Assembly (NCBI GenBank): GCA_947460235.1
Contig: CANHGK010000011.1
Coordinates: forward strand, 32,874-96,873
DNA from: Paenibacillaceae bacterium
GTDB taxonomy: Bacteria > Bacillota > Bacilli > Paenibacillales > CANHGK01
Direction: 5' to 3'
Length of the DNA stretch: 64,000 nucleotides
Both the position numbers and the translations under genes were made by a program. Of this stretch, positions 24,634-33,789 are shown in pieces. The notes under the pieces were generated by a model that was given only the letters and a program-made list of their open reading frames with translations, ran no database searches and had not been told where the DNA came from. Position 1 is the first letter of the stretch, and the number at the start of each line of letters is the position of its first letter.

Positions 24634-25638
24634 ATGGAACGATTACAGAAAGTATTAGCGAAAGCAGGATTTGCTTCGCGCCGCGGAAGTGAACAATTAA
24701 TTTTAGATGGAAAAGTAACGATAAATGGGACGGTTGTGCGTGAACTTGGCACGAAAGTCGATCCGACGAAAGATGAAATTATTGTTGAGGGTAAGCATAT
24801 TCGGACAGAAAAGCCGTTGTATCTTCTTTTCAACAAACCGAAGGGCGTCATTACTAGTATCAGTGATCCTGGCGGTCGTAAAGTCATTGGCGATTATATT
24901 AAAGATGTGAAAGAACGTGTGTTTCCAGTCGGAAGGTTAGATTACGATACCGAAGGGTTATTATTGCTGACGAATGATGGAGATTTTGCATTCCAAATGA
25001 CGCATCCAAGTCATCAAGTGTCCAAAACGTATCATGTTACCGTCGAAGGTGTCGTTCACAATGAAATCTTAGACAAACTAGCCAAAGGTGTAAAATTAGA
25101 AGATGGCATCACCAAACCGGCTGAAGTTGAATATGTTGATGTTGATCCGGAGCGGAAACGCACCATATTTTCGATTACAATTAAAGAAGGTCGTAATCGT
25201 CAAATTCGCCGGATGTGTGAAAAAGTACATTTGCATATTATTTTGCTTCGTCGCGTTAAGTTCGGATTTTTGACGCTAGAAGGCATTGCTCGTGGTACGT
25301 ATCGCAAAATGTCAGAAGCAGAAATACGAGATATGCGAAAAATTGCAGGTCCGATTCCTGGCAAGGAAGAAACGTCTGCTGATTTCGTTGAACCGCAACA
25401 AGAGATTGATCGTTCAAAAAAGACACCATTTAAAAAGCCATATCAAAAATCAACAACAGGGAAATCTAGTCGTAGCGAATACAAGAAGACAACCTATACC
25501 AATGCGAAATCAGATCGATCTAAACCTGAGAATACAAAGGACGAGCATGCGAAACCGAGTAATGATCGGAAACCACGCAAAGACCACAAACCCAAGATGG
25601 CAGATACGAATAAAAAATATAAACCACGGACGAGATAA
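24634..25638 (+). CDS. rluB: 23S rRNA pseudouridine synthase RluB family
   Basis: Makes a pseudouridine in the peptidyl-transferase region of 23S rRNA. An S4 RNA-binding domain (RLQKVLAKAGFASRRGSEQL) is followed by the RsuA/RluB catalytic core with GRLDYDTEGLLLLTNDG (catalytic Asp) and EGRNRQIRRMCE. The catalytic part ends near residue 240. A further tail of about 90 residues is rich in Lys, Ser, Thr and Pro and is probably disordered and RNA-binding. Start: GTGAGGTG lies nine bases before ATG 24634; a GTG at 24622 overlaps that site. Confidence 0.93.
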   Translation: MERLQKVLAKAGFASRRGSEQLILDGKVTINGTVVRELGTKVDPTKDEIIVEGKHIRTEKPLYLLFNKPKGVITSISDPGGRKVIGDYIKDVKERVFPVGRLDYDTEGLLLLTNDGDFAFQMTHPSHQVSKTYHVTVEGVVHNEILDKLAKGVKLEDGITKPAEVEYVDVDPERKRTIFSITIKEGRNRQIRRMCEKVHLHIILLRRVKFGFLTLEGIARGTYRKMSEAEIRDMRKIAGPIPGKEETSADFVEPQQEIDRSKKTPFKKPYQKSTTGKSSRSEYKKTTYTNAKSDRSKPENTKDEHAKPSNDRKPRKDHKPKMADTNKKYKPRTR

Positions 25639-25666
25639 TTATATTGTTGTAAGTGAGGCGTAACCA

Positions 25667-26203
25667 ATGAATCAAAAGCGCTGGTTTCGAATTGTGATCT
25701 TGCTTATTTTTTTAGTGATGAGCGGGTATACACTTTGGAATCATTTTTATCATGATCAAGTATCCGTTACAGGCATCCCAAAAATCGGCGATCCCGCACC
25801 TGATTTTGAGTTATACAATTTAGAAAACCAAAAAATTAAATTAAGTGGATATTCCGGTAAGGTTGTTGTACTCAATTTTTGGGGACATTGGTGCGAACCT
25901 TGTCAGCAAGAAATGCCAACATTCGAGAAGGTTTGGAATAAATTCAAAGATAAAGGTCTTGTAATCATCGGTGTACACTTAGGACAAGAAGCGGTCACGG
26001 TTAAACATTTTGTCGATCAATATGGGATTACGTTTCCAATTGTTTATGATACTTCTGATTTACAAACGGCACATGCTTATGGGATCGATCCAATACCAGA
26101 TACTTATATCATCAAACCGGATGGAACGATAGCAGACTTTCGTATTGGTGGACCGATTGATCCAGACTGGTTAGCATCAACGATACAGAACAATTTACCA
26201 TAA
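25667..26203 (+). CDS. resA: Thiol-disulfide oxidoreductase ResA
   Basis: A membrane-anchored thioredoxin-like reductase that keeps apocytochrome c haem-binding cysteines reduced before haem attachment. The N-terminal anchor (about residues 6-25) precedes the redox C76-E-P-C79 (WGHWCEPCQQEMP, the ResA-specific CEPC) and the cis-Pro loop DPIPDTYIIKPDG. Length 178 is standard. It leads the resABCDE set. An AAGTGAGG-type site lies before the ATG. Confidence 0.95.
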   Translation: MNQKRWFRIVILLIFLVMSGYTLWNHFYHDQVSVTGIPKIGDPAPDFELYNLENQKIKLSGYSGKVVVLNFWGHWCEPCQQEMPTFEKVWNKFKDKGLVIIGVHLGQEAVTVKHFVDQYGITFPIVYDTSDLQTAHAYGIDPIPDTYIIKPDGTIADFRIGGPIDPDWLASTIQNNLP

Positions 26204-26216
26204 AGGAGTTCTTGGA

Positions 26217-27890
26217 ATGATCGATTCTGTCAAATGCGAATGCGGCCATGCCAATCCAACCGAAACCGTACTTTGCGAATCTTGCGGCAAACCATTAATC
26301 GAGTTACCAGAACATGAACTACTCGAAATGCGTTACGATGGTATTGCAAGGCGTTCACAGCGAACGAATCCGAGTGTAACTGATCGAATTTGGCGATTTT
26401 TTTCTTCGGTGAAAGTTGCAGTAAATCTAATCATATTTACATTACTACTGTCGAGCGTGGGAACGATTTTTCCGCAAGAAAGCACATTAATTACAATTGA
26501 TGGGTTTAAGGAAATTTCGCCAGAAGAATATTATTCATCGACTTATGGTGCCGCAGGTGAACTTTATTATGCCTTTGGATTTTCGCATACGTATAGTTCC
26601 TGGTGGCTTACGTTGTTGTTAATTTTAATTGGAACATCCCTTGTAATCTGTAGTTTGGATCGGATTTTGCCATTATATCGTGCACTCTCCAAACAACAAG
26701 CAAAAAAACATCCATTTTTCTTACGCAGGCAACGATTGTCGTTAAACCGTTCGTCGTTTGAGGAAAGTTGGAATGTTCAATTTTTGCTCGCGGCAAAAAA
26801 ACATGGATACAAAACACACGAAGTAGAAGATGCAATTTTTCTCGAAAAAAATAGATTTAGCCGATGGGGACCGTATATTAACCACATTGGTTTGATCGTG
26901 TTTTTAATCGCACTCGTATTTCGAAGCATGGTTCCTGATTGGACGATGGATCAGTATAATGCCTTTACTGAGGGTGAGATTAGACAAGTTCCTAATACAC
27001 CATTTTATTTAGAAAATAAAAAGTTTACGTTAGAGTATTATCCAAACGAATCAATTCCAAAATTGTTTCAAACAGATGCAGTATTATACAAATGTACAAG
27101 TAATTGTGACAATCCGAATGTTGACCCAACTTTGAAAGAATTAATGACTAAACCAATTCGAGTTAACGAACCACTTGAATATGATGGTTATTCTTTTTAT
27201 CAATATCAATTTTCAATCATTCCTCCGCAGTTAAATTCAATCCATGTAACATTGCGCTCACTGAATCTTAAAAATCAACAAACATACGGACAATTTACAC
27301 TTAGTTTAAAAAATCCGAAACCTGAATACACCGTAGGTGAGTATCATTTAACGCTCATCGATTATAAGCCTGATTTTTCGATTTCTGCAGATAAAAAACC
27401 GACGAGTAAAACACAAAATGCAAATGCACCAGGTTTTGTTTTTCAAGTGAATGGTCCTAACATCCCAGCAGAAGGCAAAAAGTTTATGTATTTTCCGCTT
27501 CCTAAAGACAAAGCGTTTTATCGTGAGGCGGATTTGAATGCAAAAGTTGGTTCGCCGGTCGAACTTGGTGTTAATGGGATGCAAGATTTGAATTTTGCAA
27601 CAGCAATTTCTTATCTGAATGTGCGTACAGATCGAGTATTACCTTGGATTTTTGCTGGAATTATTTTGTTTCTCGTTGGAGTATCGATCGGTTTGTATTG
27701 GCAACACCGACGTGTTTGGGTGCGGTTTGACGGTTCAAATATGATTCTCGGAGCTCACACGAATAAAAACTGGCTAGGCTTTCGGCGTGAATTGTACACG
27801 ATATTAATAAAAAGTGGTTTGACATTGGACGAGCGTGATCTTGTGAATTCGATTGAACAAGAAAAGGAGATTTCGAACGATGAATCTTGA
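26217..27890 (+). CDS. resB: Cytochrome c biogenesis protein ResB with N-terminal zinc ribbon
   Basis: With ResC it forms the system II complex that carries haem across the membrane and attaches it to apocytochromes c. Residues about 4-30 form a four-Cys zinc ribbon (CECGHANPTETVLCESCGKP) ahead of the first membrane helix. ResB then shows FFSSVKVAVNLIIFTLLLSS, further helices near residues 125-145 and 220-240, a large external domain, and a last helix near residue 475. Length 557. It overlaps resC by 11 bases. Confidence 0.93.
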   Translation: MIDSVKCECGHANPTETVLCESCGKPLIELPEHELLEMRYDGIARRSQRTNPSVTDRIWRFFSSVKVAVNLIIFTLLLSSVGTIFPQESTLITIDGFKEISPEEYYSSTYGAAGELYYAFGFSHTYSSWWLTLLLILIGTSLVICSLDRILPLYRALSKQQAKKHPFFLRRQRLSLNRSSFEESWNVQFLLAAKKHGYKTHEVEDAIFLEKNRFSRWGPYINHIGLIVFLIALVFRSMVPDWTMDQYNAFTEGEIRQVPNTPFYLENKKFTLEYYPNESIPKLFQTDAVLYKCTSNCDNPNVDPTLKELMTKPIRVNEPLEYDGYSFYQYQFSIIPPQLNSIHVTLRSLNLKNQQTYGQFTLSLKNPKPEYTVGEYHLTLIDYKPDFSISADKKPTSKTQNANAPGFVFQVNGPNIPAEGKKFMYFPLPKDKAFYREADLNAKVGSPVELGVNGMQDLNFATAISYLNVRTDRVLPWIFAGIILFLVGVSIGLYWQHRRVWVRFDGSNMILGAHTNKNWLGFRRELYTILIKSGLTLDERDLVNSIEQEKEISNDES

Positions 27891-29118
27891 AGTTTTCAGT
27901 AGTAATAGTTTATTGATTTCTTTCTTTTTATACTTGATTTCATTCTTTGGATTTGTCTGGTCGATTGTTGGAAAAGGAAGTTTGACGAAGGCGGCGAATC
28001 ATACAGAGAGATGGAATCGCATTGGTTTTGGATTTGGTCTTGCAGCTTGGCTTGCACACGTTACTTTTTTCCTTACGCGTTGGGCTGCGGCAGGACATAT
28101 TCCGACGAGTAATATGTTTGAGTTCATGACATTCCTTGCGATGATGATTGGATTTACGATGTTGGCGTTTTATTTGTATTCCCGAAATGCGATTTTGGGT
28201 GCATTTTCTACGCCATTAGCAGCAATCATTATTGCATTTGCTTCTGTTTTTCCGCGAGACGTCGAACCACTGATTCCAGCATTACAAAGTTATTGGTTAA
28301 AAATCCACGTTACCACAGCAGCGTTTGGAGAGTCATTTTTTGCAATTGGTTTTGCGGCAGGATTAATGTATCTACTTCGCACGACTGATTATTCAGCAAA
28401 AGATGCTCGTTCAGCTCGTGCAAAACGTTGGTTAGAAGTTGTATTAAGTGTCGTCATGAGCATCATCGTTTTTTGTGTGCTTGTATTTTCATTCAAAGCG
28501 ACAGGTGTTACGTACATTTTTCAAAATGCAGATGCATCAAAAGAGGCAGTCTATGTTTTGCCACCTTTGGTTGGACCAAATCCTTCGGAGTTAACTTTGT
28601 CTGAAGCCTCACCAAATTCTTGGAATGGTGTTCATGTTCCACTCGTTCAAGCTCCTTCTTTTATGAAAGGAAAGGATGCGGCACGCAAATTCAATACGGT
28701 GATCTGGACGACGGTTATCACTGCGTTGGTTTATGGGCTTTTGCGTTTGACGGTTGCACGCCGTGGATTGGGTGCCGTCCTTAGCAGAATGACGACCGGA
28801 TTGGATCCAGAAGATTTGGATGAATTGAGTTATCGTACTATTGCAATTGGTTATCCAATCTTTGCGCTCGGCGGTTTGCTTTTCGCAATGATATGGGCGA
28901 AAGAAGCATGGGGTCGTTTTTGGGACAATGACCCGAAAGAAGTATGGGCAGCAATTGTGTTTTTGTTTTACACTGCATATTTACATTTACGCTTGTCACG
29001 TGGTTGGTTAGGTGCGAAGTCTGCTTGGCTCACCGTCATTGGATTTCTCATTGTCATGTTCACATTAGTTGGGGTAAACTTAGTCATATCAGGGTTGCAT
29101 TCTTACGCAGGTGTGTAA
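27880..29118 (+). CDS. resC: Cytochrome c biogenesis protein ResC (CcsA)
   Basis: The haem-handling polytopic membrane partner of ResB. The Trp-rich haem motif WAKEAWGRFWDNDPKEVWA is present near residue 350, with histidine-bearing helices around it (LAAWLAHVTFFLTRW and LKIHVTTAAFGESFF). The canonical WDPK is WDNDPK here. Length 412 with about eight hydrophobic segments. AAGGAG inside the end of resB precedes ATG 27880; an upstream TTG at 27853 overlaps resB further and is not supported by a ribosome-binding site. Confidence 0.93.
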   Translation: MNLEVFSSNSLLISFFLYLISFFGFVWSIVGKGSLTKAANHTERWNRIGFGFGLAAWLAHVTFFLTRWAAAGHIPTSNMFEFMTFLAMMIGFTMLAFYLYSRNAILGAFSTPLAAIIIAFASVFPRDVEPLIPALQSYWLKIHVTTAAFGESFFAIGFAAGLMYLLRTTDYSAKDARSARAKRWLEVVLSVVMSIIVFCVLVFSFKATGVTYIFQNADASKEAVYVLPPLVGPNPSELTLSEASPNSWNGVHVPLVQAPSFMKGKDAARKFNTVIWTTVITALVYGLLRLTVARRGLGAVLSRMTTGLDPEDLDELSYRTIAIGYPIFALGGLLFAMIWAKEAWGRFWDNDPKEVWAAIVFLFYTAYLHLRLSRGWLGAKSAWLTVIGFLIVMFTLVGVNLVISGLHSYAGV

Positions 29119-29145
29119 TACATTCTCTCGAGGAGCGTGTAACAA

Positions 29146-29865
29146 ATGTCGGAGCATCAACAGTTAATCTTAGTCGTCGATGATGAAGAACGGATTCGTA
29201 GATTATTACGGATGTATTTGGAGAAAGAAGGCTATGCCATTCATGAAGCTGAGAATGGTGAAGTTGCTTTATCAATGGCGTTACAAACGAATTATGATTT
29301 AGTGGTGCTAGATGTGATGTTGCCAGGTATTGATGGCATGGAAGTCTGTACTAAATTGCGCGCAGTGAAAGCAACTCCAGTAATCTTGCTCACCGCAAAA
29401 GGTGAGGAATCAAACCGAGTTCATGGCTTTGAAGCAGGGGCAGATGACTATGTTGTCAAACCGTTCAGTCCTCGTGAAGTGATTTTCCGCGTGAAAGCTA
29501 TTTTACGACGTTCTTCAGAAACTGCGTTTTTAACGAAGGAAGTACCTGCTGCAAATAAAATCGTTGCGCTCAATTTAATAATTGAACATGACGCTCATCG
29601 TGTACTTGTCGATGGGGAAGAAGTTAATTTAACACCGAAAGAATACGATTTACTTTATTATCTCGCGTCGAATCCAGACAAGGTGTACTCACGTGAAGAT
29701 TTGCTTCGAGATGTGTGGAACTATGATTTCTTTGGAGATCTGCGCACAGTAGATACTCATGTGAAACGTCTTCGTGAAAAATTAAATAAAGTGTCGGCAG
29801 ATGCAGCAAATTTAATCACTACGGTATGGGGAGTCGGGTATAAACTCGAAGTGCCAAAATCGTGA
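29146..29865 (+). CDS. resD: Response regulator ResD
   Basis: An OmpR/PhoB-type DNA-binding response regulator that controls aerobic and anaerobic respiration genes in Bacillus. The receiver domain has the acidic pair in VVDDEERI, the phosphoacceptor D56 (VLDVMLPG) and the conserved Lys in VVKPFSPREV; the C-terminal winged helix has LTPKEYDLLYYLASNP and RTVDTHVKRLREKL. Length 239 is standard. It is coupled to resE, whose ATG uses the last base of its TGA. Confidence 0.95.
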   Translation: MSEHQQLILVVDDEERIRRLLRMYLEKEGYAIHEAENGEVALSMALQTNYDLVVLDVMLPGIDGMEVCTKLRAVKATPVILLTAKGEESNRVHGFEAGADDYVVKPFSPREVIFRVKAILRRSSETAFLTKEVPAANKIVALNLIIEHDAHRVLVDGEEVNLTPKEYDLLYYLASNPDKVYSREDLLRDVWNYDFFGDLRTVDTHVKRLREKLNKVSADAANLITTVWGVGYKLEVPKS

Positions 29866-31760
29866 TGATTTGGAAAAGTGTCGTCGGCAAACTATGGATG
29901 ACCATCATCGGCCTTGTTGCGCTGGTGTTGGTCATTTTGAGTATTTGGTTGGGGCAATTTATCGACACGGATTTCCCGAACACCAAAGATCAACTCGATA
30001 ATGTTGCATCGATGATGAAACGTATGAAAGCTGCAAAAGCCTATAATTTAACGAATCCGAATGATTTGCGATCCGTTAACGATATTTTAATTTCAGAAGA
30101 TGCTAGACTTATTGTCGTCAATCAAAATGGTGATGAAGCAATTCATGCAAGACCGCAACCACTCGATCGCGCAAATGATTCATTGATGGCAAAATTCGAT
30201 GTTAAACTGATTTTCGATAATGATCAACTTTCACGTGCACAACAAGGTGAGGTTGTTTATAGTGAGTTCCAATCGCAACAAACACAAAAAACGTATATCG
30301 CAGTCGCAATGCCACTGCACGAATCAATTGGTGGACGCGACTTAGTGTTGGTCGTTTATCAACAATTTCGTTCGAATAATTATACGAACGCATATATCAA
30401 AAAACTATTTGTGTATGTTTCGGTCATCGGAATTTTACTCACAACCATTTTTGCATTTTTCTTATCAACGAAAATTACTCAACCGTTATTTCAGCTCAAA
30501 AAAGCTGCTGATTTGATTCGGATGGGACAATATCGAACGCGGGTAACGATCCGATCGTCTGATGAAATTGGCGAACTTGCGAATACGTTTAATCATATGG
30601 CCGGTGAGCTCGAAGAGACGATTAAAGATTTAAGCGATCAGCGCGAACATTTGGCAAGTATGCTCAGAAGTATGACCGATGCCGTAATTAGTGTGAATGT
30701 GGTTGGTCAAGTGATTTTGGCGAATCCGCCAGGGGAACGCCTGGTGATGCATTGGAAGGGAACGGAACAACAATCTAGTCAAGACATTATTGAGCAAACG
30801 ACGGATGATCCGAATACATTTTTACCAGCTCAAATTCGCGAATTGTTCGATCGAATCATTCTTGAATCCATTTTGAATGGTACGAAACAATTAACGCAAA
30901 AAATTAATATTGAACAAGAAACATGGTCCGTTGTCCTTGCTCCATTGTATTCACGCAAACAAATTCACGGAGCCGTTGCTGTATTACGTGATATTACGGA
31001 AGAGTCTAGATTGGAAAAATTACGCAAAGATTTCGTCGCGAACGTTTCCCACGAACTGCGTACACCACTTTCTATGCTTCAAGGGTATAGTGAAGCGTTA
31101 TTAGATGATATTGTTGAAACCGTAGAGGAACGCCAAGCACTTGTTCAAATTATTCATGATGAATCCGTTCGAATGAGTCGATTGGTCAAAGATTTACTCG
31201 ACCTCGCAAAAATGGAAGCGAATCGTATTGAATTAACGCGTGAAACCGTCAATATGAATGTGTTTATGGATCGTATCGAACGAAAATTCGCCGTCGTCAC
31301 CAAAGAACAACAAGTAATAATGAAGGTAAAAATGCCAGATTGGCCGATGATGATTTACGGGGCAGATGAAGATCGATTAGAACAGGTATTTACTAATTTA
31401 CTTGATAACGGAATTCGGCATACGCCATCTGGTAAAGAAATTTCGGTTAACTTGGCATTCAAAATGGTAGGGGAAAATGAATTTATTACGATTGAGATTC
31501 GTGATCAAGGAGAAGGCATTCCACCGGAAGATTTGCCATATATATTTGAGCGATTTTACAAAGCGGATAAAGCAAGAACACGAAGTAACAAAAATAGCGG
31601 AGGTACTGGTCTTGGGTTATCCATTGTAAAAAACATCGTTCTAGCTCATCATGGTACAATACGTGCACAAAGTGAGATTGGTATCGGGACTGCATTTTTC
31701 ATTGTATTACCAGTTCACTCGGAAGTAGATGCTACAGGACATTTTATGGTCGGAAATTAA
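29865..31760 (+). CDS. resE: Sensor histidine kinase ResE
   Basis: The cognate kinase of ResD. It has a first membrane helix (about 10-30), an extracytoplasmic sensor region (about 31-178), a second helix, a HAMP domain (about 200-252), a PAS domain (about 265-385), a HisKA domain with the phosphorylated H396 (NVSHELRTPLS), and a HATPase with N box (LDNGIRHTPSG), G1 (DQGEGIPPE) and G2 (GGTGLGLSIVKNI). Length 631. ATG 29865 is preferred over GTG 29862, which is one codon upstream. Confidence 0.94.
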   Translation: MIWKSVVGKLWMTIIGLVALVLVILSIWLGQFIDTDFPNTKDQLDNVASMMKRMKAAKAYNLTNPNDLRSVNDILISEDARLIVVNQNGDEAIHARPQPLDRANDSLMAKFDVKLIFDNDQLSRAQQGEVVYSEFQSQQTQKTYIAVAMPLHESIGGRDLVLVVYQQFRSNNYTNAYIKKLFVYVSVIGILLTTIFAFFLSTKITQPLFQLKKAADLIRMGQYRTRVTIRSSDEIGELANTFNHMAGELEETIKDLSDQREHLASMLRSMTDAVISVNVVGQVILANPPGERLVMHWKGTEQQSSQDIIEQTTDDPNTFLPAQIRELFDRIILESILNGTKQLTQKINIEQETWSVVLAPLYSRKQIHGAVAVLRDITEESRLEKLRKDFVANVSHELRTPLSMLQGYSEALLDDIVETVEERQALVQIIHDESVRMSRLVKDLLDLAKMEANRIELTRETVNMNVFMDRIERKFAVVTKEQQVIMKVKMPDWPMMIYGADEDRLEQVFTNLLDNGIRHTPSGKEISVNLAFKMVGENEFITIEIRDQGEGIPPEDLPYIFERFYKADKARTRSNKNSGGTGLGLSIVKNIVLAHHGTIRAQSEIGIGTAFFIVLPVHSEVDATGHFMVGN

Positions 31761-31856
31761 TTGCTCTAATGAGATAATTTGTTCTAACTTATGACTAATA
31801 ATTTTTTTAATTAGTTATAATTGTACAAAACAAAACATTTTAATGAGGTGCAATTC

Positions 31857-33122
31857 TTGAAAAAAATGTGTTTTTTTCTAATTCTAATCCAATCTATTAT
31901 TTTATTATCTGGGTGTTTTGATTTTACAGATAAAGGAAGTCATCCAATAAATGAAGAAGATGCAAAAAAATTAATGAATCCTACATCTACACCAGCTGTA
32001 GTTGCAACATCTACACCAGCTGTAGTTGCAACATCTACACCAGCTGTAGTTGCAACGACTACTCCAACTGTAGTTACAACGACTACTCCAACTGTAGTTA
32101 CAACGACTACTCCAACTGTAGTTACAACGACTACTCCAACTGTAGTTACAACGACTACTCCAACTGTAGTTACAACGACTACTCCAACTGTAAATACAGC
32201 AGAACCCAATCCAACTCCAGTATCGTGTCCAAATACAATTATTTGTAACGGTGGGTTTGAATCTGTATCTGAATTACAATATTGGAGTCAATATACTTTT
32301 AATAGTGATAAAGTCTGGAACTTTCATTCTGATGATTACTATAAAAAATTTGATAAATCAATTATTGTTGATAATATTGAACCATATGAAGGATCTAACA
32401 AAGTGGTTTTCTGGAATACTTTGGATTATGAAGCGAGAATTTCCCAAAAGGTGATTCTTCCAAATGGAAATTATAAACTTACATCTTGGATAAAATTAAT
32501 AGAACCTATTGGACCGTCAGAAAAAGTACAAATTAAGTTAAGTGATTTTGGTGGCAATGATGTTATCTCTAAAATAAATGTTAATGCAAATTGGACACAA
32601 TATTTATTATTTGCAAATGTTACAAACGGTAAACTTAGTGTAACGTTTGAGTTTAAAGGAAGAGCATATACTTCTTTCCAAATAGACGATGTTCAGTTAG
32701 TACTTGATTTACCCTCGCCGGTAGCAACAGCTACACCAATACCGACAGCTACACCAACACCAACACCAATACCAACAGCTACACCAACACCAATACCGAC
32801 AGCTACACTAACACCAATACCAACAGCTACACCAACACCAATACCAACACCAATACCAACAGCTACACCAACACCAATACCAACAGCTACACCAACACCA
32901 ACACCAATACCGACAGCTACACTAACACCAACACCAATACCGACAGCTACACTAACACCAATACCAACAGATAGACCGACAGCTACACCAATACCGACAC
33001 CGACACCAATACCGACACCGACACCAATACCGACACCGACACCAATACCGACACCGACACCAATACCGACACCGACACCAATACCGACACCGACACCAAT
33101 AATTACATTAACGGAAACATAA
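31857..33122 (+). CDS. Lipoprotein with repeat stalks and a carbohydrate-binding-like domain
   Basis: A predicted surface lipoprotein of about 421 residues. The signal ([19 protein letters not shown]) ends in the lipobox LLSGC. Then come a tandem-repeat stalk of VVATSTPA and VVTTTTPT units, a globular domain ([15 protein letters not shown] ... [13 protein letters not shown]) whose start and end resemble family 4/9/22-type carbohydrate-binding modules, and a long C-terminal TPTPIPTA stalk. Start: GAGGTG at 31845-31850 favours TTG 31857; ATG 31866 is next, and TTG 31821 lies before the ribosome-binding site. No wall anchor follows the second stalk. Function unknown; cell-surface or polysaccharide binding is an inference. 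Confidence 0.75.
   Translation: MKKMCFFLILIQSIILLSGCFDFTDKGSHPINEEDAKKLMNPTSTPAVVATSTPAVVATSTPAVVATTTPTVVTTTTPTVVTTTTPTVVTTTTPTVVTTTTPTVVTTTTPTVNTAEPNPTPVSCPNTIICNGGFESVSELQYWSQYTFNSDKVWNFHSDDYYKKFDKSIIVDNIEPYEGSNKVVFWNTLDYEARISQKVILPNGNYKLTSWIKLIEPIGPSEKVQIKLSDFGGNDVISKINVNANWTQYLLFANVTNGKLSVTFEFKGRAYTSFQIDDVQLVLDLPSPVATATPIPTATPTPTPIPTATPTPIPTATLTPIPTATPTPIPTPIPTATPTPIPTATPTPTPIPTATLTPTPIPTATLTPIPTDRPTATPIPTPTPIPTPTPIPTPTPIPTPTPIPTPTPIPTPTPIITLTET
31983..32198 (+). repeat. 24-bp coding tandem repeat, nine units
   Basis: Three units of one 24-bp sequence (starting acatctacaccagctg at 31983) are followed by six units of a related one (acgactactccaactg), the last partly diverged. All nine keep the reading frame and code for eight-residue Thr/Pro repeats in the lipoprotein. 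Near-perfect identity implies recent expansion. Confidence 0.95.
32985..33102 (+). repeat. 18-bp coding tandem repeat, six units
   Basis: Six consecutive copies of acaccaataccgacaccg run from 32985 to 33092 with a partial seventh, coding for TPIPTP. They follow a less regular Pro/Thr-rich tract from about 32720, so the C-terminal stalk has grown by duplication. Confidence 0.95.
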
Positions 33123-33195
33123 GTTCTAACACCCGTTCGCACATGAAATAAGAATGATGCGGTGCAAATATATATGCCAAACTGAATTATACGTG

Positions 33196-33240
33196 ATAGA
33201 CCGTTGGAGACCGTGAAATCTCTTCCGGTCTATTTCGTTT
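33196..33240 (+). terminator. Intrinsic terminator after the lipoprotein gene
   Basis: ATAGACCG (33196-33203) pairs with CGGTCTAT (33226-33233), with an inner GAGA/TCTC pairing, followed by a T-rich tract. About 75 bases lie between the stop codon and the stem. Confidence 0.7.
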
Positions 33241-33445
33241 AAAAAAGAAAATTGACTTAAGAATGTAACGTCATAAAAATAGATGTACTTAAAAATTGAT
33301 CATTATCAAATTTTTTTTATGTATTCCACTAATAGATAAAAAAATATTGTAAAATTTTATAATGAATCTATTCAATGTTTATATTGTCGAATCAATGATT
33401 TTCTTATTAATATCATATTGATCACACACGAATGGAGGGCATGCC
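33241..33445. other. AT-rich intergenic segment
   Basis: This AT-rich gap holds a weak TTGAT/ATCAA hairpin with a T run near 33297-33320 and a possible promoter (TTGTCG, about 18 bases, TAATAT) ending near 33416 ahead of the 62-aa gene. I see no reading frame or RNA gene in it. Confidence 0.4.
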
Positions 33446-33634
33446 ATGAAATACGATGAGCGTTTATTTAATGATCCTGAATTGATTCGTGAACTCAATC
33501 TTATTCCTGAAGATCAAGAAGCAACACGCATTCGATTTTTAATGAATCATTTGCGAGAAAAACTCGGACTATCGATTGAGGAATATCAGAGAATAATTAA
33601 CGAAGTGTTAGAAGAGAAAGAGAATCATTCATAA
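33446..33634 (+). CDS. Small hypothetical protein, 62 aa
   Basis: A charged, helical 62-residue protein with many Glu, Arg and Leu (LMNHLREKLGLSIEEYQRII). GGAGGG eight bases before the ATG is a strong ribosome-binding site, which supports it being real. I do not recognise the family. It has no membrane segment and stands about 155 bases before the Lgt-like gene. Confidence 0.6.
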   Translation: MKYDERLFNDPELIRELNLIPEDQEATRIRFLMNHLREKLGLSIEEYQRIINEVLEEKENHS

Positions 33635-33789
33635 GTGAAGATTTCATTAGAATGGAAGTTATGTTCAATCGGTAATTTTTTTGTAAAAATCAGGTAATTC
33701 TTTATTGCGATACATACGTAATAAAGTGTACAAAGACTGGTTAAATGTTTTTTTTGATTTTATATATTCGTTTCGATAGGGTGAAAAAA

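Noticed and set aside
31983..32198. Regular repeats that could suggest a CRISPR array or iteron origin
   Set aside because: Units are contiguous without spacers, keep the reading frame and code for stalk residues; no cas genes or replication gene nearby.
32693..33142. Long minus-strand frame coding for alternating Gly, Val and Ile
   Set aside because: It is the antisense of the Thr/Pro repeat stalk of the lipoprotein; the periodic sequence keeps the opposite strand open. No ribosome-binding site.
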